Shown here piece after piece: positions 1 through 7,248 of a DNA stretch of 17,325 nt. The translations under genes and the position numbers were made by a program. Each line of letters opens with the position of its first letter. The stretch's first letter is position 1. The stretch comes from an uncultured Prevotella sp. (lineage in GTDB: Bacteria > Bacteroidota > Bacteroidia > Bacteroidales > Bacteroidaceae), in the NCBI GenBank assembly GCA_937880835.1, contig CALGRN010000246.1:1-17325 (forward strand), in the 5' to 3' direction. Under the pieces are notes generated by a model. That model made no database searches. It saw only the letters and a list, made by a program, of their open reading frames with translations, and was not told the origin of the DNA.

Positions 1-263
1 CTGTTTTCATTTTTGCTGCCGGTGGCGTTGCAACACCTGCCGATGCAGCTCTCATGATGCAGCTCGGAGCAGAGGGAGTGTTTGTTGGTTCGGGTATATT
101 TAAATCGGGAAATCCTGAAAAACGTGCTGCTGCAATAGTACAAGCGGTAACCAACTACAACGATGCAAAACGCCTTGCAGAACTCTCCGAAGACCTTGGT
201 GAGGCTATGGTTGGCATCAACGAGCATGAGATAGAAATACTTATGGCTGAACGTGGCAAATAA
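1..263 (+). CDS. pdxS: Pyridoxal 5'-phosphate synthase lyase subunit PdxS, 3' end
   Basis: The reading frame is open from the left edge (first full codon at base 3) to a TAA at 261-263, so only the last 86 or so residues are present. The peptide contains GGVATPADAALMMQLG and GVFVGSGIFKS, the strongly conserved phosphate-binding C-terminal part of the PdxS/SNZ (beta/alpha)8 barrel, and the typical LAELSEDLGEAMVGIN ending. PdxS makes PLP from ribose 5-phosphate, glyceraldehyde 3-phosphate and ammonia; the ammonia comes from its partner glutaminase PdxT, encoded 5 nt downstream. The catalytic lysines lie outside the window. The spacing implies one mRNA for both subunits. Identification is near certain; the start and the N-terminal two thirds cannot be judged here. 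Confidence 0.97.
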   Translation, partial: VFIFAAGGVATPADAALMMQLGAEGVFVGSGIFKSGNPEKRAAAIVQAVTNYNDAKRLAELSEDLGEAMVGINEHEIEILMAERGK

Positions 264-268
264 AATAG

Positions 269-850
269 ATGAGAATAGCCGTATTATCACTTCAAGGCGC
301 ATTTATTGAGCATGAGCGAATGCTGCAAAGTCTTGGAGCTGAAACATTCGAAATAAGACAGCCGAAGGATTGGGATGAGCCGAAAGACGGTCTCATTATA
401 CCCGGAGGAGAAAGCACAACGATGCTGAAATTGCTTAAAGATATGGGACTGTTGAAACCTGTCAGAGAGGCAATAGAAAGCGGACTGCCTGTTTTCGGTA
501 CGTGTGCGGGACTGATTTTGCTTGCAAAACACGTTGAAGGAGAACCGTTCGAGCGCATTTCGACAATGGATATCGACGTTTGCAGAAACGCATACGGCAG
601 ACAGTTAGGCAGTTTCTATGTAGAGGAAAACATGAAAGGCGTGGAGGGAAAAATACCAATGACTTTCATACGTGCACCCTACATAAAGAGCGTGAATGGT
701 TCTGCGGAAGCGTTGGCAGATGTAAACGGCAAGACTGTTGCTGCCAGACAAGGCAATCAGCTCGTTACAGCGTTTCATCCGGAGTTGGACGAAAGTACTG
801 CGATACACAAGTTGTTTCTCGACATGGTAAAAGAACGTATGCAGAAATAA
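269..850 (+). CDS. pdxT: Pyridoxal 5'-phosphate synthase glutaminase subunit PdxT
   Basis: This 193-residue class I glutamine amidotransferase hydrolyses glutamine and passes ammonia to PdxS in the deoxyxylulose-independent PLP pathway. Visible landmarks are the PGGEST oxyanion-strand motif (residues 45-50), the nucleophile Cys79 in FGTCAGL, the family signature RNAYGRQ (106-112), and the catalytic pair His170/Glu172 in AFHPEL. Length matches the family (about 190-200 residues). The ATG lies 5 nt after the pdxS stop, as expected for a translationally linked pair, and a rho-independent terminator follows at 914-963. No frameshift or missing catalytic residue is seen. Confidence 0.97.
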   Translation: MRIAVLSLQGAFIEHERMLQSLGAETFEIRQPKDWDEPKDGLIIPGGESTTMLKLLKDMGLLKPVREAIESGLPVFGTCAGLILLAKHVEGEPFERISTMDIDVCRNAYGRQLGSFYVEENMKGVEGKIPMTFIRAPYIKSVNGSAEALADVNGKTVAARQGNQLVTAFHPELDESTAIHKLFLDMVKERMQK

Positions 851-913
851 CAATCGTACAGTATTGCAGGCGTCATTCTCTAACGAAAGGTCGGCTGTAA
901 AAATTTAAAACAG

Positions 914-963
914 AACAGTGGCAGAAAAGTGTAAATAATAGCTTTTCAGCCGCTGTTTTTTAT
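914..963 (+). terminator. Rho-independent terminator of pdxST
   Basis: Arms at 914-929 and 942-957 form a 16-position stem with one G-U pair and one A-A mismatch. The loop is 12 nt and a T-rich run overlaps the end of the right arm (956-960). It starts 64 nt after the pdxT stop and should end the pdxST transcript. Confidence 0.85.
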
Positions 964-1080
964 TGTTATAACAGAAAGTCAATTGTTTTAAGACATTAAA
1001 GAGGCGATGAAAAACGGGTATATTTTATATATGAAAAGTAAAAATATTTCATATTTACAAAAATCAATAAGATTACTTTT

Positions 1081-1234
1081 CAAAATTGAGAATACACATA
1101 TTTCACTTTAAAACAATGATTATTCTCAATCAAAACATATCCTTTTGCAACTCTGTTTTATAATTTTTAGAATGTAAAAAGACAGATATTACAAAGTAAA
1201 AGTTATCCTTTTAGAAGGCAAAAAGATAACTATT
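1081..1234. repeat. Degenerate array of 11-nt modules (4-nt A/T tract plus 7-nt word)
   Basis: From 1103 the sequence divides without slippage into 7-nt words separated by 4-nt A/T tracts: tracts at 1110, 1121, 1132, 1143, 1154, 1165, 1176, 1187, 1198, 1209, 1220 and 1231, reading AAAA, TATT, TTTT or TGTT. Words include CATATCC, GCAACTC, AGAATGT, AGACAGA, ACAAAGT, GTTATCC, AGAAGGC and AGATAAC. The phase can be followed less well back to about 1081. GTTATCC is the reverse complement of the word GGATAAC in the array at 6169-6256, which ties the two together. GTTATCC-TTTT (1202-1212) and AAAA-AGATAAC (1220-1230) also form a near-perfect hairpin. Confidence 0.65.
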
Positions 1235-1725
1235 AAAAAGCGAGACAAAGGCTGAAACAATTTAAATGTTTAGATATCAATGTCTTATAAAATTCACGTT
1301 TTCACGTCATAATATGCGTTTGCCTGTAAATATGCAAACATTTCAGGTTGTTGTAAAAATAAATGACAATATTAAAACCTTTCTTTCGATATGATTTTCT
1401 GCATTGTTATGGTTTTCTCTTTTGCAAGTACCGGATTGCAGATAAAAATCATTTGTTATGAGTATTGCATAACATTGTGATTTAATTTAACTTTAAATAC
1501 TAAACAAGACAGAGGTTTCTCCATAAAAAAACAAAGTCTTATAAAAGCATTTAAAATATTTTATTTGCTGATAATCAATGCATAAAGAGGGAAAAGTGCA
1601 GGTTATAAGATTATACGCAACATAAGGATTAAGATGTAAATAAATGCCTTTCAAGGCGGTAATATCTCGATATATACTGAATAATTATTAATAAATAGTA
1701 GTTAACACAAAAAATTAAAGAAAAG

Positions 1726-4086
1726 ATGAATGATTTATTTACACGAAAAAAACGTTTGAAGTTTAAAACGATTTTTATGGCAATGATGTTATGTTTGACG
1801 TCAGCGAGTTTCGCAAACAATACTATTGTAAACGGAACTGACACCAATGTTTCGGGCAAAGTGACAGATAAGGACACACATGAGCATTTGCCAAGAATAA
1901 GCATAACATTGGTAGGTACTATGATAAAGAGTTCTACTGATGCCAAAGGGAATTATGTATTGAGAGATTTACCGTTGGGAAAGCATGTAATAGAGGTAAG
2001 TGCTACGGGCTATCGCACTGTAAGACATGATATAAATGTTGAGAAAAACAAGAACGAAGTGATAAATTTTGAAATAGAGCAAGACGAAATTTCGCTTGAC
2101 GAAGTTGTGGTTTCTGCAAACAGAGGAACTACTCTCAGAAGGAATGCACCTGCACTTGTGAATGTTATAGATACCAAAATATTCAACATTACGCAATCGG
2201 TATGTCTGGCTCAGGGATTGAATTTCCAACCCGGAGTGCGCACAGAAGACAACTGTCATAACTGTGGTTTCTCGCAAGTTCGCATCAACGGACTTGACGG
2301 ACATTACTCTCAGATACTCATTGATTCTCGTCCCGTGTTCTCTGCGTTGCAAGGTGTTTACGGACTTGAACAAATACCGGCAAACATGATTGAACGTGTA
2401 GAAGTGATAAGAGGCGGAGGTTCTGCCCTGTTTGGTGCATCTGCGATAGGCGGAACGATAAACATAATAACGAAAGAACCTAACGGTAATTTCGTCGAAT
2501 TGGGACATTCGCTAATGGCTTTGGGAGGTAATGATGCTTTCGAGAACAATACTACGATAAACGCTTCTGTCGTAACCGACAACAATAAGGCAGGCGTTTA
2601 CATCTATGGACAAAGCCGTCATCGAGGAGGATATGATAAAGACGGAGACGGTTTCACAGAATTGCCCAAACTGGTTAATAAAACTATCGGAATAAGTTCG
2701 TTTCTACGAATTAATCCATATTCAAAAATCACACTTCGATATCATGTGCTTAACGAGTTCAGACGAGGTGGAAACATGCTCAACAAACCTGCTCACGAAG
2801 CTAATATCGCAGAACAGCTCGACCATAATATAAACGGTGGAAATCTATGTTATGATATTTTCAGCAGCAACGGTAATTCTCATTTCACTTCATATCTGTC
2901 TTTTGAGAACGTTTCACGAAAGAGTTACTACGGCGGAACGGGAGATAATTCTGACGAAATGAAAGCCGATGCACTCAAAGCATATAGCATAACACGGGAT
3001 TTGAACATAATAGGCGGACTGCAATATGCTCACAATTTCAATCGAATATTATTCATGCCGGCGTCAATAACATTTGGAGCAGAGTACATTAATGACGCTC
3101 TTACGGACAAATCGCTTGGATATAATTCTACACTAAAACAGAAAGCGAGAACAGGAAGCATGTTCTTTCAGAACGAATGGAAGAACGATAGATTGACAAT
3201 ATTGCTCGGAGGACGTTTAGACAAGCATAATCTTATAGAGCATGTCATATTCAGTCCGCGCGTGAATTTAAGATATAATCCTACAAAGGACATTAATATA
3301 AGACTTACTTATGCAGGTGGTTTCCGTGCACCACAAGCGTTTGATGAGGACTTGCACACAACTCTTGCAGGAGGAGAACGTATAAAGATACGTATGGCAA
3401 AAGGGCTTAAAGAGGAGAAATCAAATAGTATGAGTCTTTCAGCAGATATTTATAAAACATTCGGAAATGTGCAAACGAACTTGCTTTTAGAAACATTCTA
3501 CACTCATTTGAGTGATGTTTTCGCAATGAGAAAATTGAATGAAAAAGACAAATTCGGCAATGGTATTTTGGAAAGATATAACGCAAATGCTGCAAATGTG
3601 CTCGGCTTCAACATTGAAGGAAAAGCTGCGTTCTCCTCATTATTTCAACTTCAAGCCGGAATAACGGTACAGAAAAGCGAATATAAAAATGCAATTGAAT
3701 GGGATGAGGATGCTCCCGCAGAAAAGAGAATAATGCGAACGCCGGATGTTTATGGTTATTTTACTGCTAATTTTACTCCGTTAAGCAATTTATCTGCTGC
3801 ACTTTCGGGCAACTATACGGGCAGTATGTTCGTAGGACATGCAGCCGGTTCAGGTGTAGAAAAGCCTGTTGCGGTGAACACACAGAGTTTTTTCACTCTT
3901 AATGTTAAGCTCTCTTATGATTTCAAATTGTATGACCAAGTAAGTCTGCAAGTAAATACAGGTATCCAAAACATAACAAACGCTTATCAGAAAGACATAG
4001 ACAAAGGTTGGAACAGGGATGCTGCTTACATCTACGGACCGTCTGTTCCGAGAAGTTGTTTCATTGGTTTGAAGATGTATTATTAA
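1726..4086 (+). CDS. TonB-dependent outer-membrane receptor
   Basis: This 786-residue protein is an outer-membrane active-transport channel energised by TonB-ExbB-ExbD. Residues 1-30 look like a signal peptide: a basic start, the hydrophobic run IFMAMMLCLTSASFA, then cleavage near residue 30. Residues about 42-118 form a CarboxypepD_reg-like domain (VSGKVTDKDT onward), common on Bacteroidetes receptors. A TonB-box-like stretch DEVVVSANR (125-133) precedes the plug domain (about 140-250; RINGLDG, IERVEVIRGGGSALFG, GGTINIIT). The rest is a 22-strand-type barrel ending in GLKMYY. The plug carries a Cys-His-Asn-Cys cluster at 177-180, which could hold a metal or form a disulfide. No SusD partner is adjacent, so it is more like a metal, cofactor or siderophore receptor than a glycan one. 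The substrate cannot be told from sequence. Confidence 0.93.
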   Translation: MNDLFTRKKRLKFKTIFMAMMLCLTSASFANNTIVNGTDTNVSGKVTDKDTHEHLPRISITLVGTMIKSSTDAKGNYVLRDLPLGKHVIEVSATGYRTVRHDINVEKNKNEVINFEIEQDEISLDEVVVSANRGTTLRRNAPALVNVIDTKIFNITQSVCLAQGLNFQPGVRTEDNCHNCGFSQVRINGLDGHYSQILIDSRPVFSALQGVYGLEQIPANMIERVEVIRGGGSALFGASAIGGTINIITKEPNGNFVELGHSLMALGGNDAFENNTTINASVVTDNNKAGVYIYGQSRHRGGYDKDGDGFTELPKLVNKTIGISSFLRINPYSKITLRYHVLNEFRRGGNMLNKPAHEANIAEQLDHNINGGNLCYDIFSSNGNSHFTSYLSFENVSRKSYYGGTGDNSDEMKADALKAYSITRDLNIIGGLQYAHNFNRILFMPASITFGAEYINDALTDKSLGYNSTLKQKARTGSMFFQNEWKNDRLTILLGGRLDKHNLIEHVIFSPRVNLRYNPTKDINIRLTYAGGFRAPQAFDEDLHTTLAGGERIKIRMAKGLKEEKSNSMSLSADIYKTFGNVQTNLLLETFYTHLSDVFAMRKLNEKDKFGNGILERYNANAANVLGFNIEGKAAFSSLFQLQAGITVQKSEYKNAIEWDEDAPAEKRIMRTPDVYGYFTANFTPLSNLSAALSGNYTGSMFVGHAAGSGVEKPVAVNTQSFFTLNVKLSYDFKLYDQVSLQVNTGIQNITNAYQKDIDKGWNRDAAYIYGPSVPRSCFIGLKMYY

Positions 4087-4092
4087 TACGTC

Positions 4093-4140
4093 AAATGCCG
4101 ATATATTTTGCTTAGATCATCATATATCGGCATTTTTATT
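4093..4140. terminator. Bidirectional terminator between the convergent TonB receptor and dnaA genes
   Basis: Perfect 14-bp inverted repeat (4093-4106 with 4122-4135, core AAATGCCGATATAT) with a 15-nt loop. A T-rich run follows on the plus strand and is present in weaker form on the minus strand. It lies 6 nt after the receptor stop and about 40 nt beyond the dnaA stop, so it can serve both genes. Confidence 0.85.
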
Positions 4141-4173
4141 TCTCTATATTTACAATGCAATGCGTATGTTCGG

Positions 4174-5586
4174 TTATTGTCTTTTAAGCTTGAAAGAGTT
4201 TTCAATACTTACAATCTCTTCCGAGAACATGCGGTCTGCTTTCAATCGCTGTTCTACTTGTGTGCAACTATGTATCACAGTTGAGTGATCTCTGCCACCA
4301 ATCAATTTTCCTATACGGCTTGCAGGCATCTTTGTGTATTTCTGTGACAGATACATCGAAACCTGTCTTGCTACGACCAAGTCTCTTTTACGACTTTTAC
4401 TGTTGACTGCGGTAGCAGAAACTTTGAAGTGGTTGCACACCTTTTCCAGAATATCATCTATTGTCAGAGGCTCATCGTCTATCTTAACGGCACGCTTGAT
4501 TACTCTTTCTGCCAGACGCATATCCACATTGCTGTTATACACGATGGAATAAGCCATAAGGCTGTTTATTACTCCTTCAAGGTCGCGAACGCTTCCGTTG
4601 GCTGTCTGTGCTATGAATTCTACTACGTCTGAGGGTATTTTAAGTCCGTCGCGGCGTATCTTGCTGTTCAGTATGTCAATGCAAAGCTGCACGTTAGGTT
4701 TTTCGAGTTCGGCTATCAAACCGCAACTGAAACGAGTCAGCAGGCGTTCATTCATTCCGTTCAAATCAACGGGCGGTCGGTCGGAAGTAAGTATAATGCG
4801 CTTACCATTGCGGAACAGATGGTTGAAGATATGAAAGAACGTGTCTTGCGTTTTTGAAGATGTCATCCATTCTTGTATATCGTCCACGATAAGCACATCT
4901 ATTGTCTGATAAAACTTTATGAAGTCATTCGTATTGTTACGCAATGTAGAATCGACGAACTGAACCTGAAAAAGACGCGCGCTTACATATAATACTCTCT
5001 TCTGCGGATACATCTGTTTTATCTTCACACCAATGGCATTGACAAGATGTGTCTTTCCGCAACCGGACGGCCCGTATATGAACATCGGGTTGAACTGAGT
5101 AGTATTGGGATGCTCGGCTATTGAAAGTCCGACGGCGCGAGGCAGCTTGTTGCTGTCGCCTTCGATGAAATTGTCGAACGTGTATTTAGTATTCAGCTGC
5201 GAGTCTATCTCCTGCGGCTGTGCAGCATCGAGCAATGAAGGAGACTGATTTATGTTAGTTGTGCGCTTGTTTGTGTCAACATCCTGCGCATCGTCAGCCT
5301 CTATATCCTGCGTAGCCCCGTTTGTCTTATCGACAACCACACGATATGTCAGCTTTATAGCAGTCTCAAATCCTCTTGTGAGTGATTTTCTCAACAAGTC
5401 AAGATAATTTTCTTCTATATATTCGCAAATGAAAGAGCTTGGCACTTGAACCAATAATGTCTTTGTCGAGGGATTGTATGACTCGAAGACTATTGGTCGA
5501 AACCAAGTGTTGAACTGCTGTTCTGTGACGTTTTCCTTTATTAATTGAAGGCTTCTGTCCCAGAGTTTACGGGGGCTTATCTGCAT
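4174..5586 (-). CDS. dnaA: Chromosomal replication initiator DnaA
   Basis: DnaA is the AAA+ ATPase that binds DnaA boxes and opens the origin. The 470-residue protein has domain I (about 1-85), an acidic variable linker (about 90-132), the AAA+ domain with Walker A GPSGCGKTH (172-180), Walker B VLIVDDIQ (231-238), sensor TSDRPP (267-272) and Arg285 in LLTRFSCGL. Domain IV carries the DNA-binding signature GGRDHSTVIHS (430-440). Length and order are normal. The ATG at 5584-5586 fits the usual N-terminus (a tryptophan in LWDRSLQLIKE). A candidate promoter lies at 5649-5680. The neighbouring genes are not dnaN or recF, which is usual in Bacteroidetes. Confidence 0.98.
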   Translation of the reverse strand: MQISPRKLWDRSLQLIKENVTEQQFNTWFRPIVFESYNPSTKTLLVQVPSSFICEYIEENYLDLLRKSLTRGFETAIKLTYRVVVDKTNGATQDIEADDAQDVDTNKRTTNINQSPSLLDAAQPQEIDSQLNTKYTFDNFIEGDSNKLPRAVGLSIAEHPNTTQFNPMFIYGPSGCGKTHLVNAIGVKIKQMYPQKRVLYVSARLFQVQFVDSTLRNNTNDFIKFYQTIDVLIVDDIQEWMTSSKTQDTFFHIFNHLFRNGKRIILTSDRPPVDLNGMNERLLTRFSCGLIAELEKPNVQLCIDILNSKIRRDGLKIPSDVVEFIAQTANGSVRDLEGVINSLMAYSIVYNSNVDMRLAERVIKRAVKIDDEPLTIDDILEKVCNHFKVSATAVNSKSRKRDLVVARQVSMYLSQKYTKMPASRIGKLIGGRDHSTVIHSCTQVEQRLKADRMFSEEIVSIENSFKLKRQ

Positions 5587-5648
5587 TTCCGGTTTTGAAT
5601 TTAAAATAAGATTATTAAATTATATAGTCTTAGTTACTATTTCGATTG

Positions 5649-5680
5649 CAAATTTAGCACTTTTTTTTCAATCTTGCTAA
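5649..5680 (-). promoter_or_regulatory. Candidate Bacteroidetes-type promoter of dnaA
   Basis: Read on the minus strand, TAAATTTG (5656-5649) is an exact TAnnTTTG -7 element. It is preceded by a 20-nt spacer and TTAG (5680-5677), one mismatch from the -33 TTTG. Transcription would start about 55 nt before the dnaA ATG. Prediction only. Confidence 0.45.
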
Positions 5681-5716
5681 TACGGTGTTTTTGTATTTTT
5701 TATAGCAAAAACCGTA
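5681..5716. repeat. Imperfect dyad just upstream of the dnaA promoter
   Basis: TACGG (5681-5685) pairs with CCGTA (5712-5716) and TTTTTG (5688-5693) with CAAAAA (5706-5711), with a 2-nt bulge and a 12-nt loop. It abuts the predicted -33 element of dnaA, where a regulator could bind. No function is shown. Confidence 0.4.
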
Positions 5717-6168
5717 ATCCTCTAATTATCACGCACTTTGTTTGATTTGCAGACTTTATTACCAAAAGTAGGTATTGCAAAATTCTTTCATTCTGATTAC
5801 CAGCGTATTACAACGTTAATGGCGTTTTTTTGAAAAATCAGTGAAACATTTTTTTTATTCGGCAAAGTTGCTGATTACCTATAAATTATGTCTTTTTTAT
5901 TGAGCGTGAAACATCTATCGTAATATTTATACATATTTCAAATAGCATGACAGTTATCATTTTATTTTGTCAGTCCTATGCAACTGTGGCATAATTGTAA
6001 TGAAATATGAATGAATATGTATTTCAAACATACTTTATTCTAATTATTTCGACAGAATAAACGGATAATGTACAAGGGTTGTTATTGCAACTTTCATATT
6101 GCGTTTCTCCATATATGAAATTGCAGCTTCAATGAGTTTGAAATATGGCAGTATTATTGATAAAATGT

Positions 6169-6256
6169 AAAAGCTATTGTTTTGCACTTCAAAAATTATC
6201 CTTTTGCACGCTGAAACAATAGCTTTTGAAGTGCGAAAGGATAACTTTTGAAGTGC
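6169..6256. repeat. Phased array: eight 11-nt modules with reverse-complementary words
   Basis: Four 22-nt units (6169, 6191, 6213, 6235) each split into two modules of a 4-nt tract (AAAA, GAAA or TTTT) and a 7-nt word. The words in order are GCTATTG, GCACTTC, ATTATCC, GCACGCT, CAATAGC, GAAGTGC, GGATAAC, GAAGTGC. Words 5 and 6 are exact reverse complements of words 1 and 2, and word 7 is the reverse complement of word 3 except one base. As longer arms, 6169-6182 pairs perfectly with 6214-6227 (14 bp) and 6184-6204 pairs with 6236-6256 (20 of 21), so the inverted repeats interleave as a-b-a'-b'. The edges are sharp: the pattern is absent immediately outside. Confidence 0.85.
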
Positions 6257-6335
6257 AGTTCGTAAGACATTGATATTCAATGTTATAAAAAACCGTATCT
6301 AAACAGTGTTTATTTCTTTGTTACGACCTGTTATG

Positions 6336-7244
6336 TCACTTGTCTTTTCTTCCGAAAATAGAGAAGTGAACGTATCGTTTCGGATGGGCTTTCATATTGG
6401 TAAGCAACGAGTCGGCAGATATCATGGTGGCATTAAGATTGTTGTATAGCGATGGATCGCGCATCATCAGCCCCAAAGTACCGTTGTTGTTATTAAGTTG
6501 GTTTGTAAAACTTTGCACCTCTTCAAGCGTCTTGTTTATTCTTGCAACAGTTCCTTCAACGTCAAGTTGCGCAAGATTTCCGGTCAGTTTGTTCGTATTG
6601 TCAAGCACACCATTTGCCTTGTTAATCATTCCCGGAACATTTCTGTTCAAGTTACTCATAAGAACATTCAGTTCTTTTGAAGCCGTAGTGAGATTTCCTG
6701 TTACCACTTCCACGTTTCTGATAGACTGCGCAATGGCAGGATTTGCAAGCAGAATGTTCAGGTTTGTGGCTATACTGTCAAGTTTCGGAAGTATTCTCTC
6801 GACCGTAGGAACCATTCCTTTCATCTGTCCCAAAGCACCGTCGTTTATCGTACCGTCAATGAGTCCGCCTTCCTCTATGCGCTCTCTCGGATTGTTGGCA
6901 AGCAACAAATTGACTTTCACATTGCCGAGCATGTCGCTCACTATCTCTGCACTGCTGCCCTTAGGTATGCGCAAGTCTTCGTTGAGAATAACCTCTACCT
7001 GTATATTATCGCGCTTATCGTAATCGTACAACACGTCTTTTACCGTACCCACTTTATATCCGTCGGCATATATCGGGCTTGATGTTGACAGTCCGCTGAT
7101 GTCCTTGAAAGAAATGAAATACTGCTTTCCGGATGAAAAGATGTTGAGTCCTTTAAGGAATTGTAACCCTCCGAACAGTATAATAACACCTACTATTGCC
7201 ACCAAAGCAATCTTTACTTCTTTCGTGAATATCTTTTTTACCAT
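6336..7244 (-). CDS. MlaD-family (MCE domain) lipid-transport substrate-binding protein
   Basis: This 302-residue protein has a single N-terminal membrane anchor (about 11-28, IALVAIVGVIILFGG), one MCE/MlaD domain (about 40-118, with ISGLSTSSPIYADGYKVGTV), then a long helical region (about 145-285) rich in Asn/Leu that probably forms a coiled tail. MCE proteins form hexameric rings that pass phospholipids or other lipids between the inner and outer membrane, working with MlaE/MlaF-type permease and ATPase. Those partners are not in this window. The ATG lies 4 nt after the amidase stop, so the two are co-transcribed and probably coupled. The C-terminus (KRYVHFSIFGRK) resembles other Bacteroidetes MlaD-like proteins. 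The exact lipid substrate is unknown. Confidence 0.9.
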   Translation of the reverse strand: MVKKIFTKEVKIALVAIVGVIILFGGLQFLKGLNIFSSGKQYFISFKDISGLSTSSPIYADGYKVGTVKDVLYDYDKRDNIQVEVILNEDLRIPKGSSAEIVSDMLGNVKVNLLLANNPRERIEEGGLIDGTINDGALGQMKGMVPTVERILPKLDSIATNLNILLANPAIAQSIRNVEVVTGNLTTASKELNVLMSNLNRNVPGMINKANGVLDNTNKLTGNLAQLDVEGTVARINKTLEEVQSFTNQLNNNNGTLGLMMRDPSLYNNLNATMISADSLLTNMKAHPKRYVHFSIFGRKDK

Positions 7245-7248
7245 AATA

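Larger units (their letters stand above)
851..1725. other. AT-rich intergenic region between pdxT and the TonB receptor
   Basis: No convincing gene is present in these 875 bases on either strand. The region contains the pdxST terminator (914-963), a degenerate 11-nt-phased word array (about 1081-1234), a 10-bp inverted repeat (1085-1094 with 1121-1130) and several short dyads. I searched for the Bacteroidetes -7 element TAnnTTTG in front of the receptor gene and found no exact copy. I also saw no recognisable riboswitch core, including the cobalamin type. Confidence 0.6.
5587..6335. other. AT-rich intergenic region upstream of dnaA
   Basis: This is a 749-base gap between dnaA and the mlaD-like gene, both on the minus strand. 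It holds the dnaA promoter candidate and dyad, long A/T runs (5661-5700, 5821-5860), and the phased word array at 6169-6256. No coding sequence is convincing. I looked for a cluster of DnaA boxes (TTATCCACA) and saw no exact copy, so an origin is not supported despite the position next to dnaA. Confidence 0.55.

Noticed and set aside
1300..1725. Cobalamin riboswitch in front of the TonB receptor
   Set aside because: Considered because NrdJ needs B12, but no B12-box-like core or extended GC-rich fold is visible in this AT-rich leader.
6169..6256. CRISPR array
   Set aside because: There are no constant repeats with unique 30-nt spacers; modules are 11 nt, words are reused as reverse complements, and no cas gene is near.
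6044..6280. 78-residue open frame on the minus strand
   Set aside because: It runs through the phased repeat array, has no domain or signal, and its composition follows the repeat words.
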